The notes: generated by a model not told the origin, from the letters alone. Counted from the first letter of the stretch, positions 25,801 through 40,800 are shown. The stretch: DNA of 64,000 nt from Anagrus nilaparvatae (GCA_022575985.1 JAKSXM010000137.1:14340001-14404000), one strand, 5' to 3'. Translations and numbers: made by a program.

Positions 25801-28800
25801 GAGTCCAAATTTTTCTGCGATAATTAATAATATTACTGATAGAATAAATTGGGGATTTTTCTTTAATAATCGTATACTTTATTTATCTTAATTTTCGTAA
25901 GATAAATAGCTATTTATCAACCATTATATTATAGGTTATAACTTTGAAAAAATCAAACCCTATAATTTTTTGTGGATAAAGTTTGCTGCCTACATGGAAA
26001 GTCAAAGCCTATCTATACTTTTCCCCTTGCATGGCTATTTTTCTTCAGTTCCAAGCTAATATACAATTGTATCATAGAATAAATCATTATATTTTATTTG
26101 TGTATGAAAATTTAATTTTTTTAATGTAAAAAAAAAATTATACCTAATCGATTCTTTCGTGATTGATCAACTTTTATGATAATCTTTTATTATTATTATT
26201 ATTATTAACATTGTCATTGTATAACATTCACATTTACCATTTTTATTATATTCAAGGTTTTACATCCGGAGGTTGCATCATTTTTTTAATATAATATACA
26301 GTTCATTTAATTTATTTTTATTATTTATTAAAATGAAGAAAAAAAAATTCTTTTTTTTATTTCTATTTATTAATAATAAAATATTACAAATAATTATTGC
26401 ATATATGACTTTTGTTCTAAATAAAAAATTACTTTTGTTTATTTGTTTGTTTAAAAAAAAATATATTTATATCTTTAAATTATATCAATTATTTATATAT
26501 ATTGTTATTTTTAATTTTTTTATTTTAATCAAATTAATAGATCCGTTTGTTTAAAAGTTTACTTAACTCTATAAAAACTATTAATTTTGATCTTATGTAT
26601 ATCCTATTTAAAAGTTTTTCTTTATGTCAACATTTTTTTTATACGTATAGTAGTAAAAGATAAAAAATTTATAGCGTGCACAAAAAATAGGATTAAAATA
26701 ATAGAAAAAAGTTGGCTTAAAAGTACATTTTTTTTTAGCTTGGAAATTTTTAAATATTCTTAAAAAATTTAATGAAAAAAATTTTTATAGGTACATGGTT
26801 GTGCACCAGCAATGGGTTATAGTTTTGCTGCTGGTACAACAGATGGTCCTGGTTCATTTTCATTTAAACAAGGAACAACAAAAACAAATCCGATGTGGAA
26901 TATTGTCTATCACTTTTTAGCAGCACCAACTCGAGAAGATATTGATTGTCATGCGCCAAAACCAATTTTATTGGCTACAGGACGTGTAAATAAAAAATTT
27001 ATTTTTAAAAATATATACTCAGCTTGTATTCTAATTAAAATGTGTGTAAAAAGAAAGTTAATGACTTACTTGAAGCCGGGAAACTAAAAATTACTGCAAA
27101 ATCCTAAAATTTAATTAAGAAAAGTGCCTCGTCTTGGAAGATCTTCGTAAATACTACAATTTCTTGAGATAAATCACGAAGGGGGAAGAATTTTATTTAG
27201 CAATCAAGATAAGAAAAGGAATAATGGTCCGCCGATTCCAAAAATCGAGTTTACAACCCTTAAATTAGTCAAACAGCCTCCCCTTTTTTAAGGCGATTTT
27301 GCAATATTTAGTCCATCAAATGGGTTTATGGAGTTGTTAATTAGGAATTTGGTGATCCAATGCATGCAAAATGAGTCAAACACTGTTAAATTGGCAAAAT
27401 ATAACTTTTTTTTATTACAGTGTATTTGGGGTATTTTTGTGACATTTACGAACCATAAAAAAATTTTATCTTCATGTTGGCCATCGCTAATCGCAAATTT
27501 CAAGTTAAAATTCTTGAAACACCCTAAATTAAAGTAAAATAGTCCTTAATAAGGGTGATTTTTCTATATTTGCAAATCACAACAAATTTTGCTTTTGGGT
27601 TACTGATTTTATATTTTGGGATTCTGCACCTGGAAAATTCTTAAAACTTGAAAAATCATTCCTGAAGGAGTCCAGGTCGTTTTGAGAACTTTTTACGTGC
27701 AGGGCTCCAAAATTTAAAATCAGATTTTAAATTTCGCGGTCAAAACATATTTAAGGCCAATCATTTTATGGTTTTTGAATAATTACAAAAATGTCCAATA
27801 TGTAATTTTACTGAATTCGAAAATATTTATTTCATTTTCTATGCACGGGAGTCCCAAATTCTAAAATTTGCTGTTCCGAAAACATTTGTAGTGTGATAAA
27901 TTTCGTTATGGTTTGCGAATAGTACAAAAAAAAATATTTAAAACGAGGCGATTTTAGCCAAGTTAAAGATATTAAACAAATTTTTCAAGTGCTAATACTC
28001 AATTTTTGGAATCAACGATTTAATACCCCTTATTAGGCCTTTTCTAATCTACACTCTTAAACCAAAACCACCAAATTTCCTTTAGCAAACCACCAGATGG
28101 CTAGACGGCGCTTTAAAAAACTCCGAAAGCGACTTCAGCGCTTTCTAATACTCCATTCTTAAATTTGGTGGTTTACAAATAACAAAAAAAAATTTTCGGT
28201 GTATTACAATACACAAATAGTACATTCGGTGTATTACAAACATCTCTATGATTATCAGGTGGTTTATAAAACTCCAAATTAGTGTTTGGGAAATTAATAA
28301 CCACCAACATAAATAATTGGAGTATTATAATATAATACAAATTAATAAACTATATCAAGTATTTTATATAAATAAAAAAAAAGTTTATATTATAATAAAA
28401 TACTCCAAAATAATATAGTCAGGGGTATAGTGTGAAAAAAGGTCACAACTCAAACTGAAGGGTGAAATTGGCCATTTTTAACCCTTTCCAACCCTTGGAT
28501 AAATATTTTTCAAAAAAGACTTAGTTTTTAATTTTCAAAGGGTCTAATCGGTTTTCATGGGCGCTGATCTCATTTATAATGTCTTAAATTATATTCAATG
28601 GGTTCAAAGGTGTGAATTTGGCCATTTTCACCCCAAATACCCCAAAATATACATAAACCTAAAAAAGACATTATTTTTAAATTCAATTAAATAATTAGGT
28701 TTTTTAGGTCGCAAATTTCAAAAATAATGTAAAAAATTACATTCAAAAGGTTCTGAAGGGTGAAATTGGCTATTTTTAACCCTTTCCAACCCTTGAACAA

Positions 28801-31800
28801 ACGTTTTTCCAAAATCTATTACTTTTTAATTTTCAAAGGGTCTAATAGTTTTTTATGGGCGCTGATCTCATTAATTATGTCGTAAATTATATTCAACGGG
28901 TTCAAAAGTGGGAATTTGGCCATTTTTCACCCCAAGCACCCCAAAATTTACATAAACCCATAAAAGATATTATTTTTAAATTTAATTAATTAATTAGGTT
29001 TTTTAGGTCGCAAATTTCAAAAATAATGTAAAAAATTACATTCAACAGGTTCTGAAGGGTGAAATTGGCCATTTTTAACCCTTTCCAACCCCTGAACAAA
29101 CATTTTTTCAAAATTACTTACTTTTTAATTTTCAAAGGGTCTAATAGTTATTTCTGGGCGCTGATCTCATTAATTATGTCGTAAATTATATTCAACGGGT
29201 TCAAAAGAGTGAATTTGGCTATTTTTCACCCCAAATACCCCAAAATTTAAATAAACCTTTAGAAGACTTTATTTTTAAATTAAATTAAATAAATAGGTTT
29301 TTTAGGTTTTTTAACCCTTGCCAACCCTTAGACAAACCTTTTTCCAAATCAACTTTTTTTTATATTTTCAAAGGGTCTGGTAGGTTTTTTTGGGCGCTTT
29401 AAAGAGCGAATTTGGCCATTATTCTTTACCCTTTTCCATTACCCTTTTCACCCTTTTGACATTCATTTTTCCAACACGTCAACCCCTACACTAGCGTAAC
29501 CTAAGGAAGTAGGCTATAATAAAAAAGGACACGTCAAGCCTTACACTAGCGTAACCTAAGGAAGTAAGCTATAGTGAAAAAAAGACTGGTTAAAAATTAC
29601 AGTAGCGTAACCTAAGGAAATAGGCTATAATAAAATACCGACACGACAAGCCTTACAATAGCGTAAACTAAGGAAATAGGCTATAATAAAATAACGACAC
29701 GACAAGCCTTACACTAACATAACACGTCAAGCCTTACAGTAGCGTAACCTAAGGAATTAGGCAATAATAAAATAACGACACGACAAGCCTTACAGTAGCG
29801 TAACCTAAGGAAATAGGCTATAATAAAATAACGACACGTCAAGCCTTACAGTAGCGTAACCTAAGGAAATAGGCTTTAATAAAATAACGACACGACAAGC
29901 CTTACAGTAGCGTAAACTAAGAAAATAGGCTATAATAAAATAACGACACGACAAGCCTTACACTAACATAACACGTCAAGCCTTACAGTACACTGAAAAA
30001 AAAATCCGTTTGCCGCAAGCGGAATCCGCTTGCCGCAAGAGGAAAAAATCCTCTTGCCGCGAGAGGAATTCCTCTTGCCGCAAGCGGAATTCCATTTGCC
30101 GCAAGCGGATTCCTCTTGCGGCAAGAGGATTTTTTCCGTTTGCGGCAAGCGGATTCCTCTTGCGGCAAGAGGATTCCTCTTGTGGCTAGAGGATGTTTTT
30201 TTTATTGTAACTATCATAAAAACCGATAAAGAGTTAAAATTATTGTGAAGTAGGTAATTGTGAATTAGTTTGTAATAAAAACCCATGTTACTTGCATTAA
30301 TTTTATTAATATTGTTTAAATTTTTATTCAATTTTAACTCTTTATCGGTTTTTATGATAGTTACAATAAAAAAACCATCCTCTAGCCACAAGAGGAATCC
30401 TCTTGCCGCAAGAGGAATCCGCTTGCCGCAAGAGGAATCCGCTTGCCGCAAACGGAAAAAATCCTCTTGCCGCAAGAGGAATCCGCTTGCGGCAAATGGA
30501 ATTCCGCTTGCGGCAAACGGATTTTTTTTTCAGTGTAGCGTAACCTAAGGAATTAGGCTATAATAAAATAACGACACGACAAGCCTTACAGTAGCGTAAC
30601 CTAAGGAAATAGGCTATAATAAAATAACGACACGTCAAGCCTTACAGTAGCGTAACCTAAGGAAATAGGCTTTAATAAAATAACGACACGACATGCCTTA
30701 CAGTAGCGTAAACTAAGGAAATAGGCTATAATAAAATAACGACACGACAGGCCTTACACTATCATAACCTAAGGAAGTAGACTACAATAAAAAACGACAC
30801 GTCAAGCCTTACAGTAGCTTAACCTAAGGAAATAGGCTATAATAAAATAACGACACGATAAGCCTTACACTAGCGTGACCTAAGGAATTAGGCTATAATA
30901 AAAAACGACACGTCAAGCTTTACAGTAGCGTAAACTAAGGAAATAGGCTATAATAAAATAACGACACGACAAGCCTTACACTAACATAACCTAAGGAAGT
31001 AGACTATAATAAAAAACGACACGACAAGCCTTACACTAGCGTGACATAAGGAATTAGGCTATAATAAAAAACGACACGTCAAGCCTTACACTAGCGTGAC
31101 CTAAGGAATTAGGCAATAATAAAAAAGGACACGTCAAGCCTTACACTAGCGTAACCTAAGGAAGTAAGCTATAGTGAAAAAAAGATACGTTAAAAATTAC
31201 AGTAGCGTAACCTAAGGAAATAGGCTATAATAAAATACCGACACGACAAGCCTTACAATAGCGTAAACTAAGGAAATAGGCTATAATAAAATAACGACAC
31301 GACAAGCCTTACACTAACATAACACGTCAAGCCTTACAGTAGCGTAACCTAAGGAATTAGGCAATAATAAAATAACGACACGACAAGCCTTACAGTAGCG
31401 TAACCTAAGGAAATAGGCTATAATAAAATAACGACACGTCAAGCCTTACAGTAGCGTAACCTAAGGAAATAGGCTTTAATAAAATAACGACACGACAAGC
31501 CTTACAGTAGCGTAAACTAAGAAGATAGGCTATAATAAAATAACGACACGACAAGGCTTACACTAACATAACACGTCAAGCCTTACAGTAGCGTAACCTA
31601 AGGAATTAGGCTATAATAAAATAACGACACGACAAGCCTTACAGTAGCGTAACCTAAGGAAATAGGCTATAATAAAATAACGACACGTCAAGCCTTACAG
31701 TAGCGTAACCTAAGGAAATAGGCTTTAATAAAATAACGACACGACATGCCTTACAGTAGCGTAAACTAAGAAATAGGCTATAATAAAATAACGACACGAC

Positions 31801-34800
31801 AGGCCTTACACTATCATAACCTAAGGAAGTAGACTACAATAAAAAACGACACGTCAAGCCTTACAGTAGCGTAACCTAAGGAAATAGGCTATAATAAAAT
31901 AACGACACGATAAGCCTTACACTAGCGTGACCTAAGGAATTAGGCTATAATAAAAAACGACACGTCAATCCTTACAGTAGCGTAAACTAAGGAAATGGGC
32001 TATAATAAAATAACGACACGACAAGCCTTACAGTAACATAACCTAAGGAAGTAGACTATAATAAAAAACGACACGTCAAGCTTTACAGTAGCGTAAACTA
32101 AGGAAATAGGCTATAATAAAATAACGACACGACAAGCCTTACACTAACATAACCTAAGGAAGTAGACTATAATAAAAAACGACACGACAAGCCTTACACT
32201 AGCGTGACATAAGGAATTAGGCTATAATAAAAAACGACACGTCAAGCCTTACACTAGCGTGACCTAAGGAATTAGGCAATAATAAAAAAGGACACGTCAA
32301 GCCTTACACTAGCGTAACCTAAGGAAGTAAGCTATAGTGAAAAAAAGATACGTTAAAAATTACAGTAGCGTAACCTAAGGAAATAGGCTATAATAAAATA
32401 ACGACACGACAAGCCTTACAATAACATAACCTAAAGAAGTAGACTATAATAAAAATCGACACGTCAAGCCTTACAGTAGCGTATCCTAAGGCAATAAGAA
32501 AATAACGACACAGCCTTAAAATATCATAACCTGTGTAAGGCTTGACGTGTCGTTTTTTATTATACCCTAATTCCTTAGGTAACGCCACTATAAGGCTTGA
32601 CGTGTCGTTTTTTATTATAGTCTACTTCCTTAGGTTATGTTACTGTAAGGCTTGTCGTGTCGTTATTTTATTATAGTCTATTTCCTTAGGTTACGCTACT
32701 GTAAGGCATGACGTGTCGTTATTTTATTATAGCCTATTTCCTTAGGTTACGCTACTGTAAGGCTTGACGTGTCGTTTTTTATTATAGTCTACTTCCTTAG
32801 GTTATGTTACTGTAAGGCTTGTCGTGTCGTTATTTTATTATAGCCTATTTCCTTAGGTTACGCAACTGTAAGGCTTGTCGTTTCGTTATTTTATTATAGC
32901 CTAATTCCTTAGGTCACGCTACTGTAAGGCTTGTCGTTTCGTTATTTTATTATAGCCTATTTCCTTAGGTTACGCTAGTGTAAGGCTTGACGTGTCGTTA
33001 TTTATTATAGTCTACTTCCTTAGGTTATGTTAGTGTAAGGCTTGTCGTGTCGTTATTTTATTATAGCCTATGTCCTTAGCTTACGCTACTGTAAGGCTTG
33101 ACGTGTCGTTTTTTATTATAGTCTTCTTCCTTAGGTTATGTTACTGTAAGGCTTGTCGTGTCGTTATTTTACTATAGCCTATTTCCTTAGGTTACGCTAC
33201 TGTAAGGCTTGTCGTTTCGTTATTTTATTATAGCCTATGTCCTTAGCTTACGCTACTGTAAGGCTTGACGTGTCGTTTTTTATTATAGTCTTCTTCCTTA
33301 GGTTATGTTACTGTAAGGCTTGTCGTGTCGTTATTTTACTATAGCCTATTTCCTTAGGTTACGCTACTGTAAGGCTTGTCGTTTCGTTATTTTATTGTAG
33401 CCTATTTTCTTAGGTTACGCTACTGTAAGGCTAGACGTGTCTTTTTTTCACTATAGCTTACTTCCTTAGGTTACGCTAGTGTAAGGCTTGACGTGTCCTT
33501 TTTTTATTATAGCCTACTTCCTTAGGTTACGCTAGTGTAGGGCTTGACGTGTTGGAAAAATGAATGTCAAAAGGGTGAAATGGGTGAAAAATGGCCAAAT
33601 TCGCCCTTTAAAGCGCCCAAAAAAACCTACCAGACCCTTTGAAAGTATAAAAAAAAGTTGATTTGAAAAATGGCCAATTTCACCCTTCAGAACCTGTTGG
33701 ATGTAATTTTTTACATAATTTTTGAAATCTGTGACCTAAAAAACCAATTTATTTAATTTTTTTTTTTTTTTTTTTTTTTAACGAATTATCGGGACGAACC
33801 CTTTTAACATTTTTAATGTAGACTTTTTTACATTTTATATAATTTTTACAATTAATTAAATTTAATTAATTAATTGTATTTGCATGCTTGCAGTCACGAC
33901 TTTCATAAAATTTAATCAATACTCGTATTCACATGAACACATTATTATTAATTTAATTTAAAAATAAAGTCTTTTAAAGGTTTATTTAAATTTTGGGGTA
34001 TTTGGGGTGAAAAATAGCCAAATTCACTCTTTTGAACCCGTTGAATATAATTTACGACAGAATTAATGAGATCAGCGCCCATAAAAAACTATTAGACCCT
34101 TTGAAAATTAAAAAGTAATAGATTTTGGAAAAACGTTTGTTCAAGGGTTGGAAAGGGTTAAAAATGGCCAATTTCACCCTTCAGAACCTTTTGAATGTAA
34201 TTTTTTACATTATTTTTTAAATTTGCGACCTAAAAAACCTAATTAATTAATTAAATTTAAAAATAATATCTTTTATGGGTTTATGTAAATTTTGGGGTGC
34301 TTGGGGTGAAAAATGGCCAAATTCCCACTTTTGAACCCGTTGAATATAATTTACGACATAATTAATGAGATCAGCGCCCATAAAAAACTATTAGACCCTT
34401 TGAAAATTAAAAAGTAATAGATTTTGGAAAAACGTTTGTTCAAGGGTTGGAAAGGGTTAAAAATAGCCAATTTCACCCTTCAGAACCTTTTGAATGTAAT
34501 TTTTTACATTATTTTTGAAATTTGCGACCTAAAAAACCTAATTATTTAATTGAATTTAAAAATAATGTCTTTTTTAGGTTTATGTATATTTTGGGGTATT
34601 TGGGGTGAAAATGGCCAAATTCACACCTTTGAACCCATTGAATATAATTTAAGACATTATAAATGAGATCAGCGCCCATGAAAACCGATTAGACCCTTTG
34701 AAAATTAAAAACTAAGTCTTTTTTGAAAAATATTTATCCAAGGGTTGGAAAGGGTTAAAAATGGCCAATTTCACCCTTCAGTTTGAGTTGTGACCTTTTT

Positions 34801-37800
34801 TCACACTATACCCCTGACTATATTATTTTGGAGTATTTTATTATAATATAAACTTTTTTTTTATTTATATAAAATACTTGATATAGTTTATTAATTTGTA
34901 TTATATTATAATACTCCAATTATTTATGTTGGTGGTTATTAATTTCCCAAACACTAATTTGGAGTTTTATAAACCACCTGATAATCATAGAGATGTTTGT
35001 AATACACCGAATGTACTATTTGTGTATTGTAATACACCGAAAATTTTTTTTTGTTATTTGTAAACCACCAAATTTAAGAATGGAGTATTAGAAAGCGCTG
35101 AAGTCGCTTTCGGAGTTTTTTAAAGCGCCGTCTAGCCATCTGGTGGTTTGCTAAAGGAAATTTGGTGGTTTTGGTTTAAGAGTGTATGTTGTCAAAATTT
35201 CAAAAAAAGAAAAACCATTATTTTACTGAAGCGAATTCGTTTTTTAAATTATTCATGGCAATTATTTAATAAGGCAAAAGTTTAAAATATAATCAACAAA
35301 GATTAGTTTCTTGTTGCTATACTTTTAACTGTTGAATAATGAGAGAATATAATATTACTAGTAACAGGTGTTTTTGCACATTTCGTAATCAGAAACTTAA
35401 TATACAAAATACTATTAACGTAGATCAATTCTGAATTCGCATTTTAAGTAGATTATAAATTTAACTAAAAAACGAAATTTTCAGATAAAATACCCATATT
35501 TATGGCAACCAAATATAGTATCAACACATTTAGCTCGTATTGGTAATATAATAATAGCTGGTGTACCTGGTGAATTTACAACAATGTCTGGAAGACGTTT
35601 ACGTGGATCAATAAAAAATAGTATTGTAGAAAACAACCAAATACAAAATGACTTTGAAATCATCGTTGCTGGTTTATGCAATATTTATAGTGATTATGTA
35701 ACAACACCAGAAGAATATCAAGTAGAATAATTTATAATAAAAATTCTTTTAATTCATTTAATTATGAAAAATTTCTTTAATGAACAATATTTCTAGATTC
35801 AACGTTACGAAGGTGCATCAACAATTTATGGACCTCATACATTAACTATTTATCTTGAACAATATGCTGAATTAGCTAAAGACGTTATAAGTGTAAGTAC
35901 TTTGTACTAATTACTTTTTCTCTTCATATACATAAATAATAAAGAAAAATTGTAAGGAAGTGCTTATAATCCGATTAATTAAAAAAGAAAATATATAACG
36001 AAAAAAAGTTAATTAGTTGATTAAATCTTTTTCATTTTTTATGTAATAAATTAAATAGAGATAAAATATTATATTTTTTTTAATGAAAATTCTTTTGTTA
36101 TTACAGGACAATGAAAATCGTACGTTTTTGAATGTTTTACCAGGACCAGATCCACCTGATATGACAAAAGAAAATTTGATAAGTTTAGTACCACCAGTAT
36201 TTTATGATTCTCCAGAATGGGGTAAAGAATATGGCGATTGTGTTAAGCAACCTCCACGTATTGTTAAATCTGGTGATATTGTTACTGCAAGATTTGTAAG
36301 TTTCTTTTTTTTTTAATTTATTGTTATTTGGAAATTTTTTCCATGTGTGAAATTCTTATATTTAATTGTTTCTGAAACTATCAAATTTCTTATTTTTTTA
36401 TTTTGAAAATTTTTATTATTATTATTATTATTATTGATAAATTTGCTATTTTAAGAACGTATATTTAAATTGGGTTTGCATCAAGTACCAATATTTAAAA
36501 ATTATCTGTAAATGCAGGAATTTACATTAAATTTAATAATTAGGAATAAAAATAAGTAAATACTATTCAACATATAATTTTAATATTTTTAGGTAAAATT
36601 TTATTTTTGAAACTTTTTTATTATAAGTATTTGTTTTAAAACATTTTATTTTCATTAATTTTTTTTTTTACTGGGACTTAAAAAAATTAAATATTTGTAT
36701 GGAAATTTTATATACAAAATATAGAGGTCTTTGCCTAAACTAATTTTAATTAAAAAATAAGTGCATTAAATTAATAATCTTTATTGATTTACTAATAAAG
36801 ATAAATTCTATTTTCACGAATAATCGAAATTCTAATGGATTTTTCATTCTCAAAAAAAAAAAAAAAAAAATCAATAAAGCTTAAATCCTAAAAAAAATTT
36901 TAACTTTCTATTATAGTGTCGACTTTTTTTGGATGTGAATACAAAAAAAAAAACATTTTATGCATTAAAAAGATAGAGTTTGTTTTGCATCGTCGCATAA
37001 TAATAAAACACGCAAGATATTTATCAGATTTTATACATATCCTACCTATGTGTGCATGTATGTGTACGTAAAACTCAAGTTAAAAAAGATTTAACCAGGC
37101 CACTTTCAACAAAATCTTTATAACATCTAGATTGTATAAGTTTTTTTTACGTAAAAACGCCCTGGTTTGGACAGAATTTCTTTATGTACATGTAAATTTA
37201 TTCGCGTTCTATCTTCTCGCGATGTTACGTAACAATTCAACATAAAAGATGTAAACTTTAGGTTACTTCTATATACTTATAATAAAATCGTATATAAATA
37301 AGATACATTGTAATATTCGCTGTATGCTCGGTACATTTTTAAATACTATTTTTTTATATGAGTATTTTCATTAACAATGAACTTGCTAAAAGATTTTAAT
37401 AAAACTTATAAATTTTCAACTTTTTTTCGATGGAAATATTTTATTTTTATATGAAGGATTCCTCGCAAACTGGGCCCAAGTTTGAATCAAAAATTACAGA
37501 AATTGAGCCAACAATATTTTTTGTAAAGTGCAACTAAAAATATGTACTCTCAGCCATTTTTAGCTTTATATATCAAATCCTTGATTTTAGCAGTCACATA
37601 AAACTCTAGTTTATCAACAACTTAAATAAAAATTGGTCATTCTTGGCTCATTGTCTATAAAGATGAGAGAATTGGTGATAAAAAATTGAATTTACGGGTT
37701 TTGAAAGGTAACGCTTACATCCAAAAAATTAGACCAATCAGAAGTTTGCAGCAAATTACCTAAAAAGTCTAATTTATAATATTGAGCCAACATTGAGTCC

Positions 37801-40800
37801 TGCTTTCCTGGGCCCAGAGAGCCCATTGGCATGAACGGAGGGTGCATATATGCCATTTTTTCAACATCATAAACTCATCCATAACCATTTGGTATAATTT
37901 AGTTTTCCAAAGGTAGTCAACTCCCCTTGTAAGTGAAAAACTGGCCGAGACCGCCCCTGGTCAAAAATTCGGATTCTTCGGAAAATTTCAAAATCAGAGA
38001 AAGGCTATTTCCGGATAAGTATAGTGATTTGGCCCCCGAAACCAAATCTAACCTAAGTAGTAGCATTAAAAAGGTACCAAAATACTCACTGATTCCCGTT
38101 GGAATTAGACCTCCAGGCCAAAACTAAAAGAAAAACATTTTTTTGGGATTTTTTAGATTTTATTTAATTGCTCCGACCCATAAACAGACCATAGTCGTAG
38201 ACCAGAAAACTTAAAATTCTACCACTTTTCAAGAAAACTTTTTTAGTGCCTATAGGGCCACTTTAAGACCCCAAAATATAATTTTGAATTTTTCGAAAAT
38301 TGGTTTTTTGAACATAAAAAAAATTTACTATCCTTAAATTTTTTTTATCGTCCTGATTACTCCAGTCAAAATACGGGTTTGCCTATACTTACGGTTGCAA
38401 ATATGAGATTTGCTGTTTTTTGGGTCACTGAACACGAAAATTGGGGTCATTTGGTAAAGTAAATTGCGCTTCACCCTTAAATTTGCAAAAACTACCCTCA
38501 AAAGGGGGTACTTTTGTTGTCATCACCTTCTGAGTCAATAGATTTATCCAAGAATTGGTTTCCAAGGGTTTTTTGGGTCCCTTATTAAGAATCTTGATGA
38601 TTTTTTAAGGTAACATTAAAATTTAACCCCTAAATTAGCTAAAACTACCCCCAAAAAGGAGTGTTTTCGCTATTTTCGCAGTTTTTGCGACCAGATTTGG
38701 TCTATAAGGGTTTTTTGGATAGCTGAAAACGGTTTTCATGGATTTTTTTATGAATAATTAATATATCACCCCTAAATTACCGAAAACTATCCACAAAAGG
38801 GGTGTTTTTGTTGTTTCTGCACTTTATGCGTCAAAATTAGGTCCACAAGGGTTTTTTGGGTCGCTGAAAACGAATTTCATGGATTTTTAAATGAAAAATT
38901 AATATTTCACTCTTATATTAGCTAAAACAACCCCAAAAAGGGGCGTTTTTGCTATATTTAAAATTTCTGCGTTTAGACTAGGTCCAAAGGGTTTTATAGG
39001 TCGGTAATCAATAATTTTTGTGATTTTTTAATGAAAAATTAATATTTCACCCTTAATTTAGCTAAAACTACCCCTAAAAAGGGTTTTAGCTAAATTAAGG
39101 GTGAAATATGAATTTTTCATTAAAAAATCACAAAAATTATTGATTAGCGACTCAAAAAACCCTTTGGACCTAGTCTAAACGCAGAAATTTTAAATATAGC
39201 AAAAACGCCCCTTTTTGGGGTTGTTTTAGCTAATATAAGAGTGAAATATTAATTTTTCATTTAAAAATCCATGAAATTCGTTTTCAACGACCCATAAAAA
39301 CCTTAACCCCACAATAATAAACTGTTTAACATTTTAAAATATTTTTTTGGAATTTTTGAAAATTTTCTGGCAGTTTTAATAGCGCGGGTAAACGGCGGTA
39401 GAAGATTTTGAATTTTCAGGTATTAGAAAGTGTTTCCACCTCTAAAAGGTTTTCTAAATTTCAAAAAACTAAAAAATATAGTTTTTTACCCCATGAGGAT
39501 TATAAAAAAATTTAAGGATGGTATATTTTTCTTATACTCAAAAAACCAATTTTCGAAAAATTCAAAACTGTATTTCGAGATCTTAAAGGGGCCCAAAGGC
39601 CCAAAAAAATTTCTTTCTTGAAAAATTGTGAAATTTTAATATAATCCCTCTTTGTACAAACCATCGAACTAGATATATCAAAAATATTTATAAAATTGGA
39701 AAAATCGAAATAAAATTTTGATCAGTACGTTATGATGCATTATTAAAGTAGGATATAACATAGTATAAATTGTGATTATGTTATGTCATAAATATTTTGA
39801 TAATCTTATTTGATAGAATATGACATGAATTGAATATTTCTTGCGGTAACAATTGGTAATATACATATAGTTTTATGCTACAGAATCTTTATTATCATAC
39901 TAAAAGTTTATCGAGCGTATGACATATGTTACAAAGATCTTTCAAAACATGTTAAAAAAATGGAATTATGCTTAATTTACTTTGAAATGGGTAGTAAAAT
40001 ATTTTTTTATCGACACACATATATATTTTATTATTCTTGTCTCTAAAAGTTACTAATTAATTTTTGACTAGCTCAATTGATAAATTAAATTTAACGAATT
40101 CCCAAGTGCAGTTATAAAATATATCAGAAAAAAAAGATTTAATAAAAAATTTTAAATAATTTACTTTTCATGACTGGAATAGAGTGGCTAATGAATAAAA
40201 AACAAATATAGATGAAAAATATATTAAAATGTACTTTTTGAAATTACTTCAAGTGGACCCTTGTCTGAAATTTTATTAAATAGTAAAAACAATATCATTG
40301 AAACTATTACTAAAAAGTTAAATTTTTAATCTCCTATCTACTTTATATAATTGCTACTTCAGATATATAATTGATGTAGAATATACTGACTAAGCAGTTT
40401 ATATTATTTTTTATATATTTTTTATATATTTGAAGTATAAACCAAAATAAATTTAATTGCTTCTTAGAATACTAAATTTTATAATACTATTAAATTAAAT
40501 AATAAAAGCTCAATTATATTTTTACAAGAAATAATACCGAATTGCTTAAAAACCTTTTGAATTTAAAAATAATTATTTAAGCATTTAATTGTATTAAGAA
40601 TTTTTTAAACATAATATTTAAAAAAAATTTAAGGTTGCTGGACATCCTCGAAATAATTTGATGACTGGAAAATCTTATTTAACAATTGAAAAATTAGAAA
40701 GTGACGAGACTTGGACTACAGTTGCAACTGATGCTGATTGGGAAACCAAGTAAATTAATTTGTAACATGTATAAATAATTATTTAATTTAAAAATATAAA

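Larger units (their letters stand above)
28052..35184. mobile_element. 7.1-kb foldback element with TA flanks, in ceramidase intron
   Basis: The outer ends CACTCTTAAACC (28052) and GGTTTAAGAGTG (ending 35184) are exact complements and are each bordered by TA (28050-51, 35185-86). That is consistent with a TA target-site duplication. The element consists of the left arm (28052-29471), a ~56-bp tandem array (29472-32532), the same array inverted (32533-33553) and the right arm (33554-35184). It has no transposase frame. Long inverted arms around internal tandem repeats match the architecture of Foldback-type elements; TA insertion is typical of the Tc1/mariner superfamily. It lies wholly in the intron between exons B and C and is flanked by normal splice sites. 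Confidence 0.8.

Noticed and set aside
26273..26554. 93-codon lysine/phenylalanine-rich frame just upstream of exon B
   Set aside because: Low-complexity A+T-rich translation inside the intron before a clear splice acceptor.
29963..30548. Open frames giving arginine/alanine-rich repetitive peptides on both strands
   Set aside because: They are translations of the 18-bp inverted repeats of a nested element; open in several frames at once, with no start context or homologue.
29472..33553. Regularly spaced repeats resembling a CRISPR array
   Set aside because: There are no unique spacers: the whole ~56-bp unit is repeated with small variation, the array inverts, and the context is eukaryotic.
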